Source: Lachnospiraceae bacterium (GTDB taxonomy: Bacteria; Bacillota; Clostridia; Lachnospirales; Lachnospiraceae). From it: a stretch of DNA of 43,685 nt. The stretch is taken from the NCBI GenBank assembly GCA_024403555.1, contig JAKSRP010000012.1, forward strand, positions 1 to 43,685, given 5' to 3'. This document shows positions 24,491-32,724 of the stretch, in pieces. Position 1 is the stretch's first letter; each line of letters begins with the position of its first letter. Below the pieces are notes generated by a model. It saw only the letters and a list, made by a program, of their open reading frames with translations, was not told the origin of the DNA and ran no database searches. A program made the position numbers and the translations under genes.

Positions 24491-24943
24491 ATGACCGAAG
24501 CAATTAGCTGTGGCGGAGTAGTTATTTATCGAGGCAAGATTCTCTTACTCTATAAGAACTACAAACACAAGTATGAAGGCTGGGTGTTACCGAAAGGAAC
24601 TGTTGAAGAGGGCGAAGAATTTCAGGAAACAGCCCTTCGAGAAGTGAAGGAAGAAACGGGCGCAGATGCTTCAATCATCAAGTATATTGGAAAGAGCCAG
24701 TATTCTTTCCGTACATATAATGATGTCATTGTAAAGGACGTGCATTGGTATCTGATGATGGGCAGAAGCTATTATTCCAAACCTCAGCGTGAAGAATATT
24801 TCATGGATTCTGGTTACTACAAGTATCACGAAGCCTATCATATGTTAAAATTCCCGAACGAACGCCAAATTCTTGAAGATGCATATCGAGAATATACAGA
24901 ACTCAAGAAAAGTAATTTATGGGGAAACAAGAAGTATTATTAA
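24491..24943 (+). CDS. Nudix hydrolase
   Basis: The Nudix box is intact at about residues 37-59: G-x5-E-x7-REVKEETGA (GTVEEGEEFQETALREVKEE), which binds Mg2+ and cleaves nucleoside diphosphate-linked compounds. The preceding WVLPKG and the start ISCGGVVIYRGKILLLYKN are typical of MutT/Ap4A-hydrolase-like members. At 150 residues it is one domain. ATG 24491 follows AGGAGGT at 24477-24483 with 7 bases; a TTG at 24467 would place that site inside the gene. The substrate is not predictable; the dinucleotide polyphosphate hydrolase group is the nearest resemblance. It has its own promoter and terminator. Confidence 0.9.
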   Translation: MTEAISCGGVVIYRGKILLLYKNYKHKYEGWVLPKGTVEEGEEFQETALREVKEETGADASIIKYIGKSQYSFRTYNDVIVKDVHWYLMMGRSYYSKPQREEYFMDSGYYKYHEAYHMLKFPNERQILEDAYREYTELKKSNLWGNKKYY

Positions 24944-24958
24944 CGAAACACTAGAAAG

Positions 24959-24987
24959 CTTCAGAGCAGGACACTCTGAAGTTTTTC
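24959..24987 (+). terminator. Terminator after the Nudix gene
   Basis: CTTCAGAG (24959-24966) and CTCTGAAG (24974-24981) pair around a 7-base loop, followed by TTTTTC. Confidence 0.88.
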
Positions 24988-25025
24988 TAATTTAAGCAGG
25001 CAACTTTTGTTGCCGGTTTAAATTA
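24988..25025. repeat. Second hairpin directly after the Nudix terminator
   Basis: TAATTTAA..GGCAAC (24988-25004) and GTTGCC..TTTAAATTA (25009-25025) form a long stem with a 3-base internal mismatch and a TTTT loop, followed by AAAAAA. It abuts the terminator and precedes dnaG by about 100 bases. It may back up termination or lie in the dnaG leader. The rest of the gap (25026-25110) is AT-rich, with no promoter I can support. Confidence 0.6.
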
Positions 25026-25126
25026 AAAAAACTATAAAAAATATGCAAATAAAAAAAGGAATTTATCGATATTTGTAGAATTATATATTGTGGGGGAAAC
25101 TCGGAAGTAAAAGGAGGTATAAGAGT

Positions 25127-26890
25127 ATGTTCTATTCAGACGAAATAGTGGAAGAAGTACGAAGCAGTAATGATATTGTAGATGTGATTTCAAGCTATGT
25201 TTCTTTAAAGAAGAAGGGCAGCTCTTATTTTGGTTTATGTCCTTTTCACAACGAAAAATCTCCATCCTTCTCGGTAAGCAGGGACAAGCAGATGTATTAT
25301 TGCTTTGGCTGCGGGGCTGGTGGAAGTGTCTATACTTTCTTGATGGAATATGAGAATATGACCTTCCCGGAAAGTATTCAGGAGCTGGCAAAGAGAGCTG
25401 GGATTGATCTGCCACAGCAGGAGATGTCAGCAGATGCGAGAAAAGAAGCCGATGAAAAAGCCAGACTTCGTGAGATGAATAAGCTTGCAGCAAAGTATTT
25501 TTATGTCTTACTTCAGAGAGAACGTGGCAAGAGAGGCCTTGAATATTTTGAAAAACGTGGCATAACAAAAGAGACCATCAGACATTGGGGACTTGGTTTT
25601 TCTGATATATACAGAGATGATCTGTATCAGTTTTTAAAAGCCAAAGGTTATACTGATGAAGAGATGAAGGACTCTGGTTTAGTATCCATTGATGAAAGAC
25701 ATGGCGGAAGTGATAAATTCTGGAATCGTGTTATGTTTCCGATCATGGATGTGAATAACCGTGTGATTGGCTTCGGCGGACGTGTCATGGGAGATGGTAA
25801 TCCAAAGTATTTAAACTCTCAGGAAACCAGACTGTTTGATAAAAGCCGTAATCTTTATGGACTTAATTTTGCCAGAAAGAGTCGCAGAAAAGAGATTATT
25901 CTGTGTGAAGGGTATCTCGATGTCATTTCCATGCATCAGGCAGGATTTGATAATGCAGTCGCTTCTCTTGGAACCGCATTTACGCCGGGACATGGAATTT
26001 TATTAAAACGATATACGGATAAAGTGATTCTCTCCTTTGATAGTGATGAGGCAGGAATTCGCGCAGCAAACCGTGCAATTCCAATTTTAGAAGAAGCAGG
26101 ATTATCTCTTCGTGTATTGAATTTAAGTCCGTATAAGGATCCGGATGAATTTATCAAGGCTGAGGGCGTAGAGGCGATGGAACAGCGAATCAGAGAAGCA
26201 AAAAGCAGCTTTATGTTCCAGATTGAGCAGATTGCAAAGCAGTTTAACCGCTCCGATCCTCAGGAAAAAACAAAGTGTGATCATGAGATGGCAAAAAAAT
26301 TAGCAGAAATCGAAGATCCACTAGAACGTGCCAATTATATTGATGCAGTTGCCAGAGAATATATGATTTCCGGCAAGCAGTTAGATTCCCTTGTAACAAG
26401 CTACGGCATAGGAAACTATCAAAAGAAAAAAGAACCAGAGATGCCTGTGGCAAGACAAAATAAGAAGGAATCTGCACAAGAATCCAAAAGACAGCCACAA
26501 AAGCTTTTGCTTACCTGGTTAGTGAACGAACCTGTGTTATTTGAACGAACCGAAGGGATTATTTCACCAGAGGATTTCTTAGAACCGCTGTATCACAGTG
26601 TGGCATTATTGATGTACGAACAGTACGAACGAGACGGATTCGTCTCGCCGGCACCGATTATCAACCAGTTTATTGATTCAGAAGATCAAAAGAAAGTTGC
26701 CGGATTATTTAATACAAAATTAAAGTATGCACCGCTGCCTGAAGATAATAATAAGGCCATTACGGACGTCGTCCGCAAAGTAAAGCAGGCAAGCGTTGAA
26801 TATAAGATGAGCCATTCCAATGATATTTTAGAGTGGCAGAATTTCATTAATGAAAAGGCGAATATCAGAAAAATTAAGATTGAGCTTTAG
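25127..26890 (+). CDS. dnaG: DNA primase DnaG
   Basis: DnaG makes RNA primers at the replication fork. The N-terminal zinc finger is complete (CPFHNEKSPSF ... YYCFGCGAGG: C-x2-H ... C-x2-C, residues ~38-62), followed by the TOPRIM catalytic core with CEGYLDVISMHQAGF near 265 and SFDSDEAGIRAANRA near 305. The C-terminal DnaB-helicase-binding domain is divergent, as usual. 587 residues is normal. The start is ATG 25127 because AAGGAGGT at 25111-25118 fits it; the ATG at 25088 has no site. rpoD follows after 18 bases in the conserved dnaG-rpoD order of the macromolecular synthesis operon (without rpsU here). Confidence 0.96.
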   Translation: MFYSDEIVEEVRSSNDIVDVISSYVSLKKKGSSYFGLCPFHNEKSPSFSVSRDKQMYYCFGCGAGGSVYTFLMEYENMTFPESIQELAKRAGIDLPQQEMSADARKEADEKARLREMNKLAAKYFYVLLQRERGKRGLEYFEKRGITKETIRHWGLGFSDIYRDDLYQFLKAKGYTDEEMKDSGLVSIDERHGGSDKFWNRVMFPIMDVNNRVIGFGGRVMGDGNPKYLNSQETRLFDKSRNLYGLNFARKSRRKEIILCEGYLDVISMHQAGFDNAVASLGTAFTPGHGILLKRYTDKVILSFDSDEAGIRAANRAIPILEEAGLSLRVLNLSPYKDPDEFIKAEGVEAMEQRIREAKSSFMFQIEQIAKQFNRSDPQEKTKCDHEMAKKLAEIEDPLERANYIDAVAREYMISGKQLDSLVTSYGIGNYQKKKEPEMPVARQNKKESAQESKRQPQKLLLTWLVNEPVLFERTEGIISPEDFLEPLYHSVALLMYEQYERDGFVSPAPIINQFIDSEDQKKVAGLFNTKLKYAPLPEDNNKAITDVVRKVKQASVEYKMSHSNDILEWQNFINEKANIRKIKIEL

Positions 26891-26908
26891 TAAGGAGAAT
26901 ATTGTAGG

Positions 26909-28126
26909 ATGAAAAATACAGACGACAGAATGTTAGTATTTACTCAGAAACTTGAAGAACTTGTAGAATATGGCAAGAAGAATAAGAACATGATCGAATT
27001 CGAGCAGGTTCAGAAAATCTTTGAAGGATTTGAATTAACACCGGATTTAGAAGAATCCATCAGTGCTTATTTAGAAGAAAAAGGCATTGATATGCTCAAA
27101 ATCACAGAAGAAGATGATGACCTTGCTGCAGAAGTAGAAGAAGAAAGCAATGAAGACATTGATCTTTATGTTCCAGATACAGTAAGCATCGAAGACCCAG
27201 TACGTATGTACTTAAAGGAAATTGGTAAAGTTCCACTTCTTAATGCAGAACAGGAAAAAGAACTTGCAAAAGCAATGGAAGCAGGGATCAAAGCACAGGA
27301 AGAAGTAGAACGTTTAGAAGAACTCATTTCCATGGCTACTGATGAACAGAAAGTAGTATATGAAGCAGATTTAGCAGCTGCAAAACGTCTTGTAAAAGAA
27401 GGCGAAGATTCCAAGAAAAAGCTTGCGGAAGCAAACCTTCGATTAGTAGTAAGTATCGCAAAGCGTTATGTTGGACGAGGTATGTTATTCCTTGATTTAA
27501 TTCAGGAAGGAAACTTAGGTCTCATTAAAGCAGTTGAAAAGTTTGATTATGATAAAGGATTTAAGTTCTCCACCTATGCTACATGGTGGATCCGCCAGGC
27601 AATTACAAGAGCAATTGCTGACCAGGCTAGAACAATCCGTATCCCAGTACATATGGTTGAGACAATCAACAAACTCATCCGCGTTTCAAGACAGTTACTT
27701 CAGGAACTTGGTCGTGAACCGACGCCAGAAGAGATTGCAGAAGAGCTTGATATGCCAGTAGAAAGAGTACGTGAGATCCTTAAGATTTCTCAGGAACCAG
27801 TTTCTCTTGAAACACCAATCGGTGAAGAGGAAGATAGTCATCTTGGTGACTTCATCCAGGATGATAATGTTCCAGTACCTGCTGAGGCTGCTGCAGCTAC
27901 ACTTCTGAAAGAACAGTTGAATGAAGTACTTGATACTTTGACAGAAAGAGAACAGAAAGTATTATGCTTACGTTTTGGTTTAGAAGACGGACGTGCACGT
28001 ACTCTTGAAGAAGTTGGTAAAGAATTCAATGTAACAAGAGAACGTATCCGTCAGATCGAAGCAAAAGCGTTAAGAAAATTACGTCATCCAAGCCGCAGCC
28101 GTAAATTAAAAGACTACTTAGACTAG
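26909..28126 (+). CDS. rpoD: RNA polymerase primary sigma factor (sigma-A/RpoD)
   Basis: This is the housekeeping sigma factor. After an N-terminal region 1.1-like acidic segment come region 1.2 ([20 protein letters not shown]), regions 2.1-2.4 ([39 protein letters not shown], the -10 recognition helix), region 3 ([20 protein letters not shown]) and region 4 ([20 protein letters not shown], the -35 recognition helix). At 405 residues it has the short sigma-A form of Firmicutes, without the large non-conserved insertion of proteobacterial sigma-70. GGAG precedes the ATG at 26909. The promoters I find in the window match what this sigma factor would read. Confidence 0.97.
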   Translation: MKNTDDRMLVFTQKLEELVEYGKKNKNMIEFEQVQKIFEGFELTPDLEESISAYLEEKGIDMLKITEEDDDLAAEVEEESNEDIDLYVPDTVSIEDPVRMYLKEIGKVPLLNAEQEKELAKAMEAGIKAQEEVERLEELISMATDEQKVVYEADLAAAKRLVKEGEDSKKKLAEANLRLVVSIAKRYVGRGMLFLDLIQEGNLGLIKAVEKFDYDKGFKFSTYATWWIRQAITRAIADQARTIRIPVHMVETINKLIRVSRQLLQELGREPTPEEIAEELDMPVERVREILKISQEPVSLETPIGEEEDSHLGDFIQDDNVPVPAEAAAATLLKEQLNEVLDTLTEREQKVLCLRFGLEDGRARTLEEVGKEFNVTRERIRQIEAKALRKLRHPSRSRKLKDYLD

Positions 28127-28137
28127 GATTTTGCTTT

Positions 28138-28839
28138 ATGGAATTATCAAAACGTTTGACGATGATCGCAGATCTGGTAAGTCCCTGCGACTGTATGGCC
28201 GACATTGGGACAGACCATGGATTTATCCCGATCAAGCTAGTCAAAGAAGGCAGATGTAAGCATGCCTTTGCTATGGACGTAGGAGTTGGGCCACTAGAAC
28301 GTGCAAAAGAGCATATCAAAAGTCACGGCTTAGAAGAACGCATCGAATGTCGACTTTCAGATGGCTATGAAAAATTAGAAGCTGAAGAAGCAGATAGTAC
28401 GGTTATTGCCGGTATGGGTGGAGATCTCATGGTGCGTATCTTATCGGCAGGCTTAAAAAGAGACGTTCTTACGAAGGAATTGATTCTTTCTCCACACTCT
28501 GAATGGCATAAAGTGAGAGAGTTCTTACGTTTGCACGGGTATAAGACCGAAAAAGAGGCTATGGTATGGGAAGATCGCAAATATTATGTGGCGATCAAGG
28601 CAAAAAAAGCAGAAAGTACAGATGTTTCTGACCCGGTGGAGGATGCATTTGGCACTTATTTATTAGAAGAGAAGAATGAAGTATTAAAAGACTACTTATT
28701 ATTCTTAAAAAATCGCTATGAAAAAATTCTGGCAAATTTAGAAAAAATTGATTCTGACTCAGCTGCAAAGAGCAGATTAGAGAATATCGGCCAGTTAGAA
28801 CTGGTGAAAGGAGCTTTGTCTCGTTATGAAAATGTTTGA
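28138..28839 (+). CDS. trmK: tRNA (adenine(22)-N1)-methyltransferase TrmK
   Basis: TrmK methylates A22 of tRNA using S-adenosylmethionine. Motif I of the class I methyltransferase fold is MADIGTDHGFIPI near residue 20, then GVGPLERAKEHI, the catalytic-region segment VIAGMGGDLMVRIL near 89 and LILSPHSEWHKVREFL. The C-terminal ~80 residues form a coiled-coil-like helix (NRYEKILANLEKI). At 233 residues it is typical. It starts 11 bases after rpoD and overlaps the nif3-like gene by 14 bases, the order known from B. subtilis (sigA-trmK-yqfO). Confidence 0.9.
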   Translation: MELSKRLTMIADLVSPCDCMADIGTDHGFIPIKLVKEGRCKHAFAMDVGVGPLERAKEHIKSHGLEERIECRLSDGYEKLEAEEADSTVIAGMGGDLMVRILSAGLKRDVLTKELILSPHSEWHKVREFLRLHGYKTEKEAMVWEDRKYYVAIKAKKAESTDVSDPVEDAFGTYLLEEKNEVLKDYLLFLKNRYEKILANLEKIDSDSAAKSRLENIGQLELVKGALSRYENV

Positions 28840-29608
28840 GTTAATGGAGCTTCTTGAAAGCTTTGCTCCACAAAGATATGCCTGCTCCTGGGATAATGTG
28901 GGACTTTTGGTAGGCCGAAAAGATCAGGAGATTAAAAAAGTAATCGTTGCACTTGATGCAACGAATGATGTGGTGGCTCGTGCCATCGAAGAAAAAGCAG
29001 ATTTGATCATTACCCATCATCCGATGATCTTTTCTTCCATGAAGAGAGTCAATGACGACGGATTTCTTGGAACAAAGATTATGGATTTAGTGGAACATCA
29101 CATTGCTGAATTTGCAATGCACACAAACTTTGATGTAATCGGTATGGCCGATTTAGCTGGCAGATATCTTGGCTTTCCAGAGGATGCCGAAGTCTTTGAA
29201 GTGACAGAATGCGTTGATGGAAAAGAAGAAGGGATTGGCCGAATGGCAGATCTTGAATGTGAGATGACCTTAGCAGAATGCGCAGAGTTTGTAAAAAAAG
29301 CCTTAAAGCTTGAACAGGTTCTCGTTTTCGGAAATGAAAAGAAGATGGTAAAAAAAGCCGTTATTTCTCCAGGGTCCGGAAGAAGTATGTTTGAGTTAGC
29401 AGCCGAAAAAGGGGCTGATGTTCTCATTACTGGTGACATCGGTCATCATGAAGGACTCGATGCCATGGATATGGGACTTACGATTATTGAAGCAGGCCAT
29501 TATGGCACAGAATATATTTTTATTGATTATGTGACGGATTTCCTCAAAGAGCATACGAATCTTGAGGTGATTCCGGTGAAATCCGGAAGTCCGTACAAAG
29601 TGATTTAA
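28826..29608 (+). CDS. Nif3-like dinuclear metal-center protein (YqfO/GTP cyclohydrolase I type 2 family)
   Basis: The Nif3 signature is WDNVGLLVGRKDQ near residue 22, then ITHHPMIFSSMKRV with paired His ligands, HTNFDVIGMADL with His/Asp, and the C-terminal GDIGHHEGLDAMDMG and EAGHYGTEYIF. These supply the five or so ligands of the dinuclear metal site. At 260 residues it is the short form without the long YqfO insertion domain. GAAAGGAG is present upstream inside trmK. The family forms hexameric toroids; the physiological function is unsettled, so I do not give one. Confidence 0.88.
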   Translation: MKMFELMELLESFAPQRYACSWDNVGLLVGRKDQEIKKVIVALDATNDVVARAIEEKADLIITHHPMIFSSMKRVNDDGFLGTKIMDLVEHHIAEFAMHTNFDVIGMADLAGRYLGFPEDAEVFEVTECVDGKEEGIGRMADLECEMTLAECAEFVKKALKLEQVLVFGNEKKMVKKAVISPGSGRSMFELAAEKGADVLITGDIGHHEGLDAMDMGLTIIEAGHYGTEYIFIDYVTDFLKEHTNLEVIPVKSGSPYKVI

Positions 29609-29639
29609 CAAGTATTTTAGAAAAAAACAGGAGGGTGCT

Positions 29640-31289
29640 ATGCGAAATGTAAAAGTTGCAGGAAGAAGCTATCAGATTGATGAAGAGATGACCTATGATG
29701 AATTAAGAGCAGAGATTGGCCTTCCTGATACAATTATGCTTGCGGAATCTAATTATCAGCTTCGCGAACTGAATCAGAAGATATCCGATGGCGATGATAT
29801 CACCTTTATGGATATCTATTATGCTCCAGCTTATCGTACGTATATGCGAAGCGCGAACCTATTATTTTACACTGCAATTTATGATTTGTTAGGCAATCAG
29901 GGTGTAAATCAGGTCATTCTTCGTCACAATTTAGAGAATGCCTTTTATTATGAATATGCACTAGAAGATTGTCCGCTAACTTGCGAGATGGTTGCTAAGA
30001 TAGAAAGCTGCATGAGAGATATGGTAGAAAAAGATCTTCCAATCAGAAAATTCAGCATGTCTACTGACCAGGCTATAAACTATTTCAAAGAGACGGGCAG
30101 AGAAGATAAAGTAAAGCTGTTTAAATACCGCAGAAACTCCAGAACCAATGTCTATCAGATTGGTGCCTACATGGACTATTATTACGGCTATATGGTGCCA
30201 AATACGGGCCGTATTAAGAACTTTTCCATAAAGAAAGAGGATAAATATATTGTCATGACGCTTCCAAAGAAATTTACTCTCGAGGATGTGAATGATATCA
30301 AGCCACAGCCTAAGCTTTTAAATGTATTAGACCTTTCGAAGCGCTGGTCAAAAACCTTAGAAGTTGCATATGTGGGTGATATCAATAATAAGATCACAAA
30401 TGGCGACATACATGAGCTCGTATTAATACAGGAAGCTCTCCAGGAAAACTTTTTAAGCAGGATTGCTGACAGAATTATTGAAGGAGATAAGCAGATTGTC
30501 CTGATTGCGGGACCATCCTCCTCCGGTAAGACAACATTTTCTAACCGACTTTCCATTCAGCTTAAGATTCATGGTCTGCATCCACATCCAATTGCATTAG
30601 ATGACTTTTTTGTGGATCGTGAGAAGTGTCCAAAGCTTCCAAATGGCGAATATGATTTTGAGAGTATCGAATGTGAAAACATTGAGCTGTTCCAGGAATG
30701 CATGAATGGATTACTTAGCGGCGAAGAAGTTGTTATGCCATACTATGATTTCATCGAAGGAAAGAGCATGCGTCATTCCAAACCATTAAAGATTGGTCCT
30801 AAGGATGTACTCATCATTGAAGGAATTCATGGATTAAATCCAAAGATGAGTGCTATGCTTCCAGAAGAAAGCATTTATAAGATTTATGTGAGTGCATTGT
30901 CTATGTTAAGCATCGACCTTCATAACCAGATTCAATCCACCGATGGCAGATTGCTTCGCCGTATCGTAAGAGATGCGAGACTTCGTGGTCATGATGCACG
31001 TGGAACGATCAAGCGCTGGCCATCTGTATTAGATGGAGAAGAAGCGAATATCCTTCCATATCAGGAAGAAGCAGATGTGATGTACAATTCTTCACAGGTT
31101 TATGAGCTGGCAGTTTTAAAACAGTATGTAGAACCACTATTATTTGCAATTCCAAGGAATTGTCCGGAACACAAGGAAGCGAAACGTCTTTTGAAGTTTT
31201 TAGATTATTTCTTAAATATTGACGATAATGATATTCCTATGCATTCCATTGTTAGAGAATTTATTGGTGGAGGCTGCTTCAAGGTATAA
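29640..31289 (+). CDS. Nucleoside kinase with TGS and ThrRS-like domains (uridine kinase-like)
   Basis: The N-terminus is a TGS-like domain (MRNVKVAGRSYQIDEEMTYD) followed by a threonyl-tRNA-synthetase-like second additional domain (DVQ-type YMRSANLLFYTAIYDLLGNQ region). The C-terminal half is a P-loop kinase of the uridine kinase/phosphoribulokinase family: Walker A GPSSSGKTTFSNRLS near residue 290, DDFFVDRE near 322 and DVLIIEGIHGLNPKM near 387. At 549 residues this is the standard length of the Clostridia/Thermotoga-type fused kinase. AGGAGGG precedes the ATG. It probably phosphorylates a nucleoside (uridine/cytidine salvage), but members differ in specificity. It is the last gene before rnpB. 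Confidence 0.88.
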   Translation: MRNVKVAGRSYQIDEEMTYDELRAEIGLPDTIMLAESNYQLRELNQKISDGDDITFMDIYYAPAYRTYMRSANLLFYTAIYDLLGNQGVNQVILRHNLENAFYYEYALEDCPLTCEMVAKIESCMRDMVEKDLPIRKFSMSTDQAINYFKETGREDKVKLFKYRRNSRTNVYQIGAYMDYYYGYMVPNTGRIKNFSIKKEDKYIVMTLPKKFTLEDVNDIKPQPKLLNVLDLSKRWSKTLEVAYVGDINNKITNGDIHELVLIQEALQENFLSRIADRIIEGDKQIVLIAGPSSSGKTTFSNRLSIQLKIHGLHPHPIALDDFFVDREKCPKLPNGEYDFESIECENIELFQECMNGLLSGEEVVMPYYDFIEGKSMRHSKPLKIGPKDVLIIEGIHGLNPKMSAMLPEESIYKIYVSALSMLSIDLHNQIQSTDGRLLRRIVRDARLRGHDARGTIKRWPSVLDGEEANILPYQEEADVMYNSSQVYELAVLKQYVEPLLFAIPRNCPEHKEAKRLLKFLDYFLNIDDNDIPMHSIVREFIGGGCFKV

Positions 31290-31296
31290 AATGCTC

Positions 31297-31325
31297 TTGT
31301 AACAGGCTTTTACTTATGATAAAAT
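31297..31325 (+). promoter_or_regulatory. Promoter of RNase P RNA
   Basis: TTGTAA (31297-31302), a 17-base spacer, and TAAAAT (31320-31325). The predicted transcript start (~31332) falls within two bases of the first paired base of the RNA, which supports both calls. Confidence 0.75.
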
Positions 31326-31333
31326 GTTTATTC

Positions 31334-31673
31334 GAGTCAGACAAATGGTCGCGCCGGTTTTTACCGGTGAGGAAAGTCCGGGCTTCACAGGGCAGGATGC
31401 CGGATAACGTCCGGTGGGAGTGATCCCAAGGCCAGTGCAACAGAGATATACCGCGTAAGCATCCATTGCTTACGTAAGGGTGGAAAGGCGAGGTAAGAGC
31501 TCACCGCCTGGCTGGTAACAGGCAGGGCACATGTAAACCCCATCCGAAGCAAGACCAAAACGAAAACGATGGCTTGCCCGGCTAGTTTTCAGGTGGGTCG
31601 CTTGAGCTTACTGGCGACAGTAAGTCGAGACAGATGATCATTCAACGACATAACCCGGCTTATCGTCTGGCTC
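31334..31673 (+). ncRNA. rnpB: RNase P RNA (M1/rnpB)
   Basis: RNase P RNA is the ribozyme that trims 5' leaders from pre-tRNA. The conserved core is clear: GAGGAAAGTCCGGGC at the P4/CR-I region, ACAGAGATATACCGC, AAGGGTGGAAAGGCGAGGTAAG with the GGTAAGAGCTCACCG hairpin, and the closing ACATAACCCGGCTTA that completes P4. The ends pair as P1 (GAGTCAGAC at 31334-31342 with GTCTGGCTC at 31665-31673, one G-U). The length of about 340 bases and the overall shape fit a bacterial RNase P RNA, most likely class A. The 5' end also agrees with the promoter, and a small terminator follows. Confidence 0.96.
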
Positions 31674-31674
31674 T

Positions 31675-31712
31675 GATAGTGCGAAAGCACACATAGAACT
31701 GACTATCTTTTA
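31675..31712 (+). terminator. Terminator of rnpB
   Basis: GATAGT (31675-31680) pairs with ACTATC (31702-31707), followed by TTTTATTT. An inner GTGC-GAAA-GCAC tetraloop hairpin (31679-31690) partly competes with it. It is a modest terminator. Confidence 0.55.
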
Positions 31713-31742
31713 TTTGCTGATTGAGATAGAAGAACATACGTG

Positions 31743-31786
31743 AAAAAAACTACATGTCCGTCAACGTTAGACGGACATGCAGTTTA
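31743..31786 (-). terminator. Terminator of the minus-strand transporter operon
   Basis: AAACT-a-CATGTCCGTC (31747-31762) pairs with GACGGACATG-c-AGTTT (31770-31785) around AACGTTA. Read on the minus strand the stem is followed by a run of T (the A tract at 31743-31749), which makes this the end of the solute-binding protein gene about 60 bases downstream of its stop. It may also stop rnpB read-through. Confidence 0.85.
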
Positions 31787-31846
31787 TATTCGAAAACAAA
31801 AACACCGAAGATGAGATCGAGCTTCTCGCCAATGCTTTCGTAAATA

Positions 31847-32713
31847 TTAATAATTATTTTCTTCAATAACCACGTTAACAGCTTTTACAAGACCTTCGTC
31901 GGATTTGTTCGCTGCAGCACCGTATTTCTGTTCAGAGAAGCGGTCTGGAAGGATGGTTAAGGAATCATCTAAGTAACCGTTTAAGATGCTTGTATCAACG
32001 GCAAATGCGTCGATTTCGCCCTTCTTTAATGCTTTATAAAGCTCTGGATAAGTCGCAAAGTTCATAAAACGAGGGGAGATTTCGTAGTCGTTCTGGTCGA
32101 TGTAAGCAAGCATGTGAGTTCTTGTATCAGCGCTCTGAGCTACGCCGACATTCTTGCCATCTAAGTTTGTGATGGAAGTGATGGCATCAGATCCTAAGCT
32201 TTCTGTATCGGCTTTGGATTTTTTAACCATGATACCGATATAGTCGGAATAATAGGAATCAGAGAATGCAAACATCTCTTTACGTTCATCCGTAATTGTG
32301 AAAGTAGCAATTACTAAGTCAACCGTATCTTCCACTAATAAAGTAGAACGGTTTTCAACAGTTGCCTGAACAAATTCTACAAGATTCTGGGATTTTGCTT
32401 CATCTACAGTAGTATCAAAGATTTTTGCAGCAATCTGATAGGAAAGATCAATCTCTTTACCAGAGTATTCTTTTGTTTCCTTATCGTAATAACCAAAGCC
32501 AGGAACGTCAGTTTTAACACCAACGATTAACTGTCCACGGTCGATGATTGCCTGAATATCGTCTGTAATCTCAATGGAATAATCTTTTTCACCGGAAGCA
32601 GCATCCTTAGAATCAGCCTCGTCTTTTGAAGAGGAGCATCCTGTAAGCATGGAAACTGCAAATACCAGAACAAGCATCAATGCAAAGAGACGACGGAATT
32701 TCATGTTATTCAT
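31847..32713 (-). CDS. Family 3 extracellular solute-binding lipoprotein (amino acid type)
   Basis: The N-terminus is a lipoprotein signal peptide ending in LTGC, with acylation at Cys26. The mature part follows the family 3 amino-acid-binding fold: IDRGQLIVGVKTDVPGFGYY, GKEIDLSYQIAAKIF, ENRSTLLVEDTVDLVIATFTITDERKEMFAFSDSYY, DGKNVGVAQSADTRTHM and KKGEIDAFAVDTSIL. At 288 residues it is of usual length. AGGAGG with a 7-base gap fixes the ATG at 32713. It is 11 bases downstream of a DAACS-family symporter gene and no ABC permease or ATPase is nearby, which is unusual: this class normally serves ABC importers. The ligand is probably an acidic or polar amino acid. Confidence 0.9.
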   Translation of the reverse strand: MNNMKFRRLFALMLVLVFAVSMLTGCSSSKDEADSKDAASGEKDYSIEITDDIQAIIDRGQLIVGVKTDVPGFGYYDKETKEYSGKEIDLSYQIAAKIFDTTVDEAKSQNLVEFVQATVENRSTLLVEDTVDLVIATFTITDERKEMFAFSDSYYSDYIGIMVKKSKADTESLGSDAITSITNLDGKNVGVAQSADTRTHMLAYIDQNDYEISPRFMNFATYPELYKALKKGEIDAFAVDTSILNGYLDDSLTILPDRFSEQKYGAAANKSDEGLVKAVNVVIEENNY

Positions 32714-32724
32714 AGGAGCACCTC

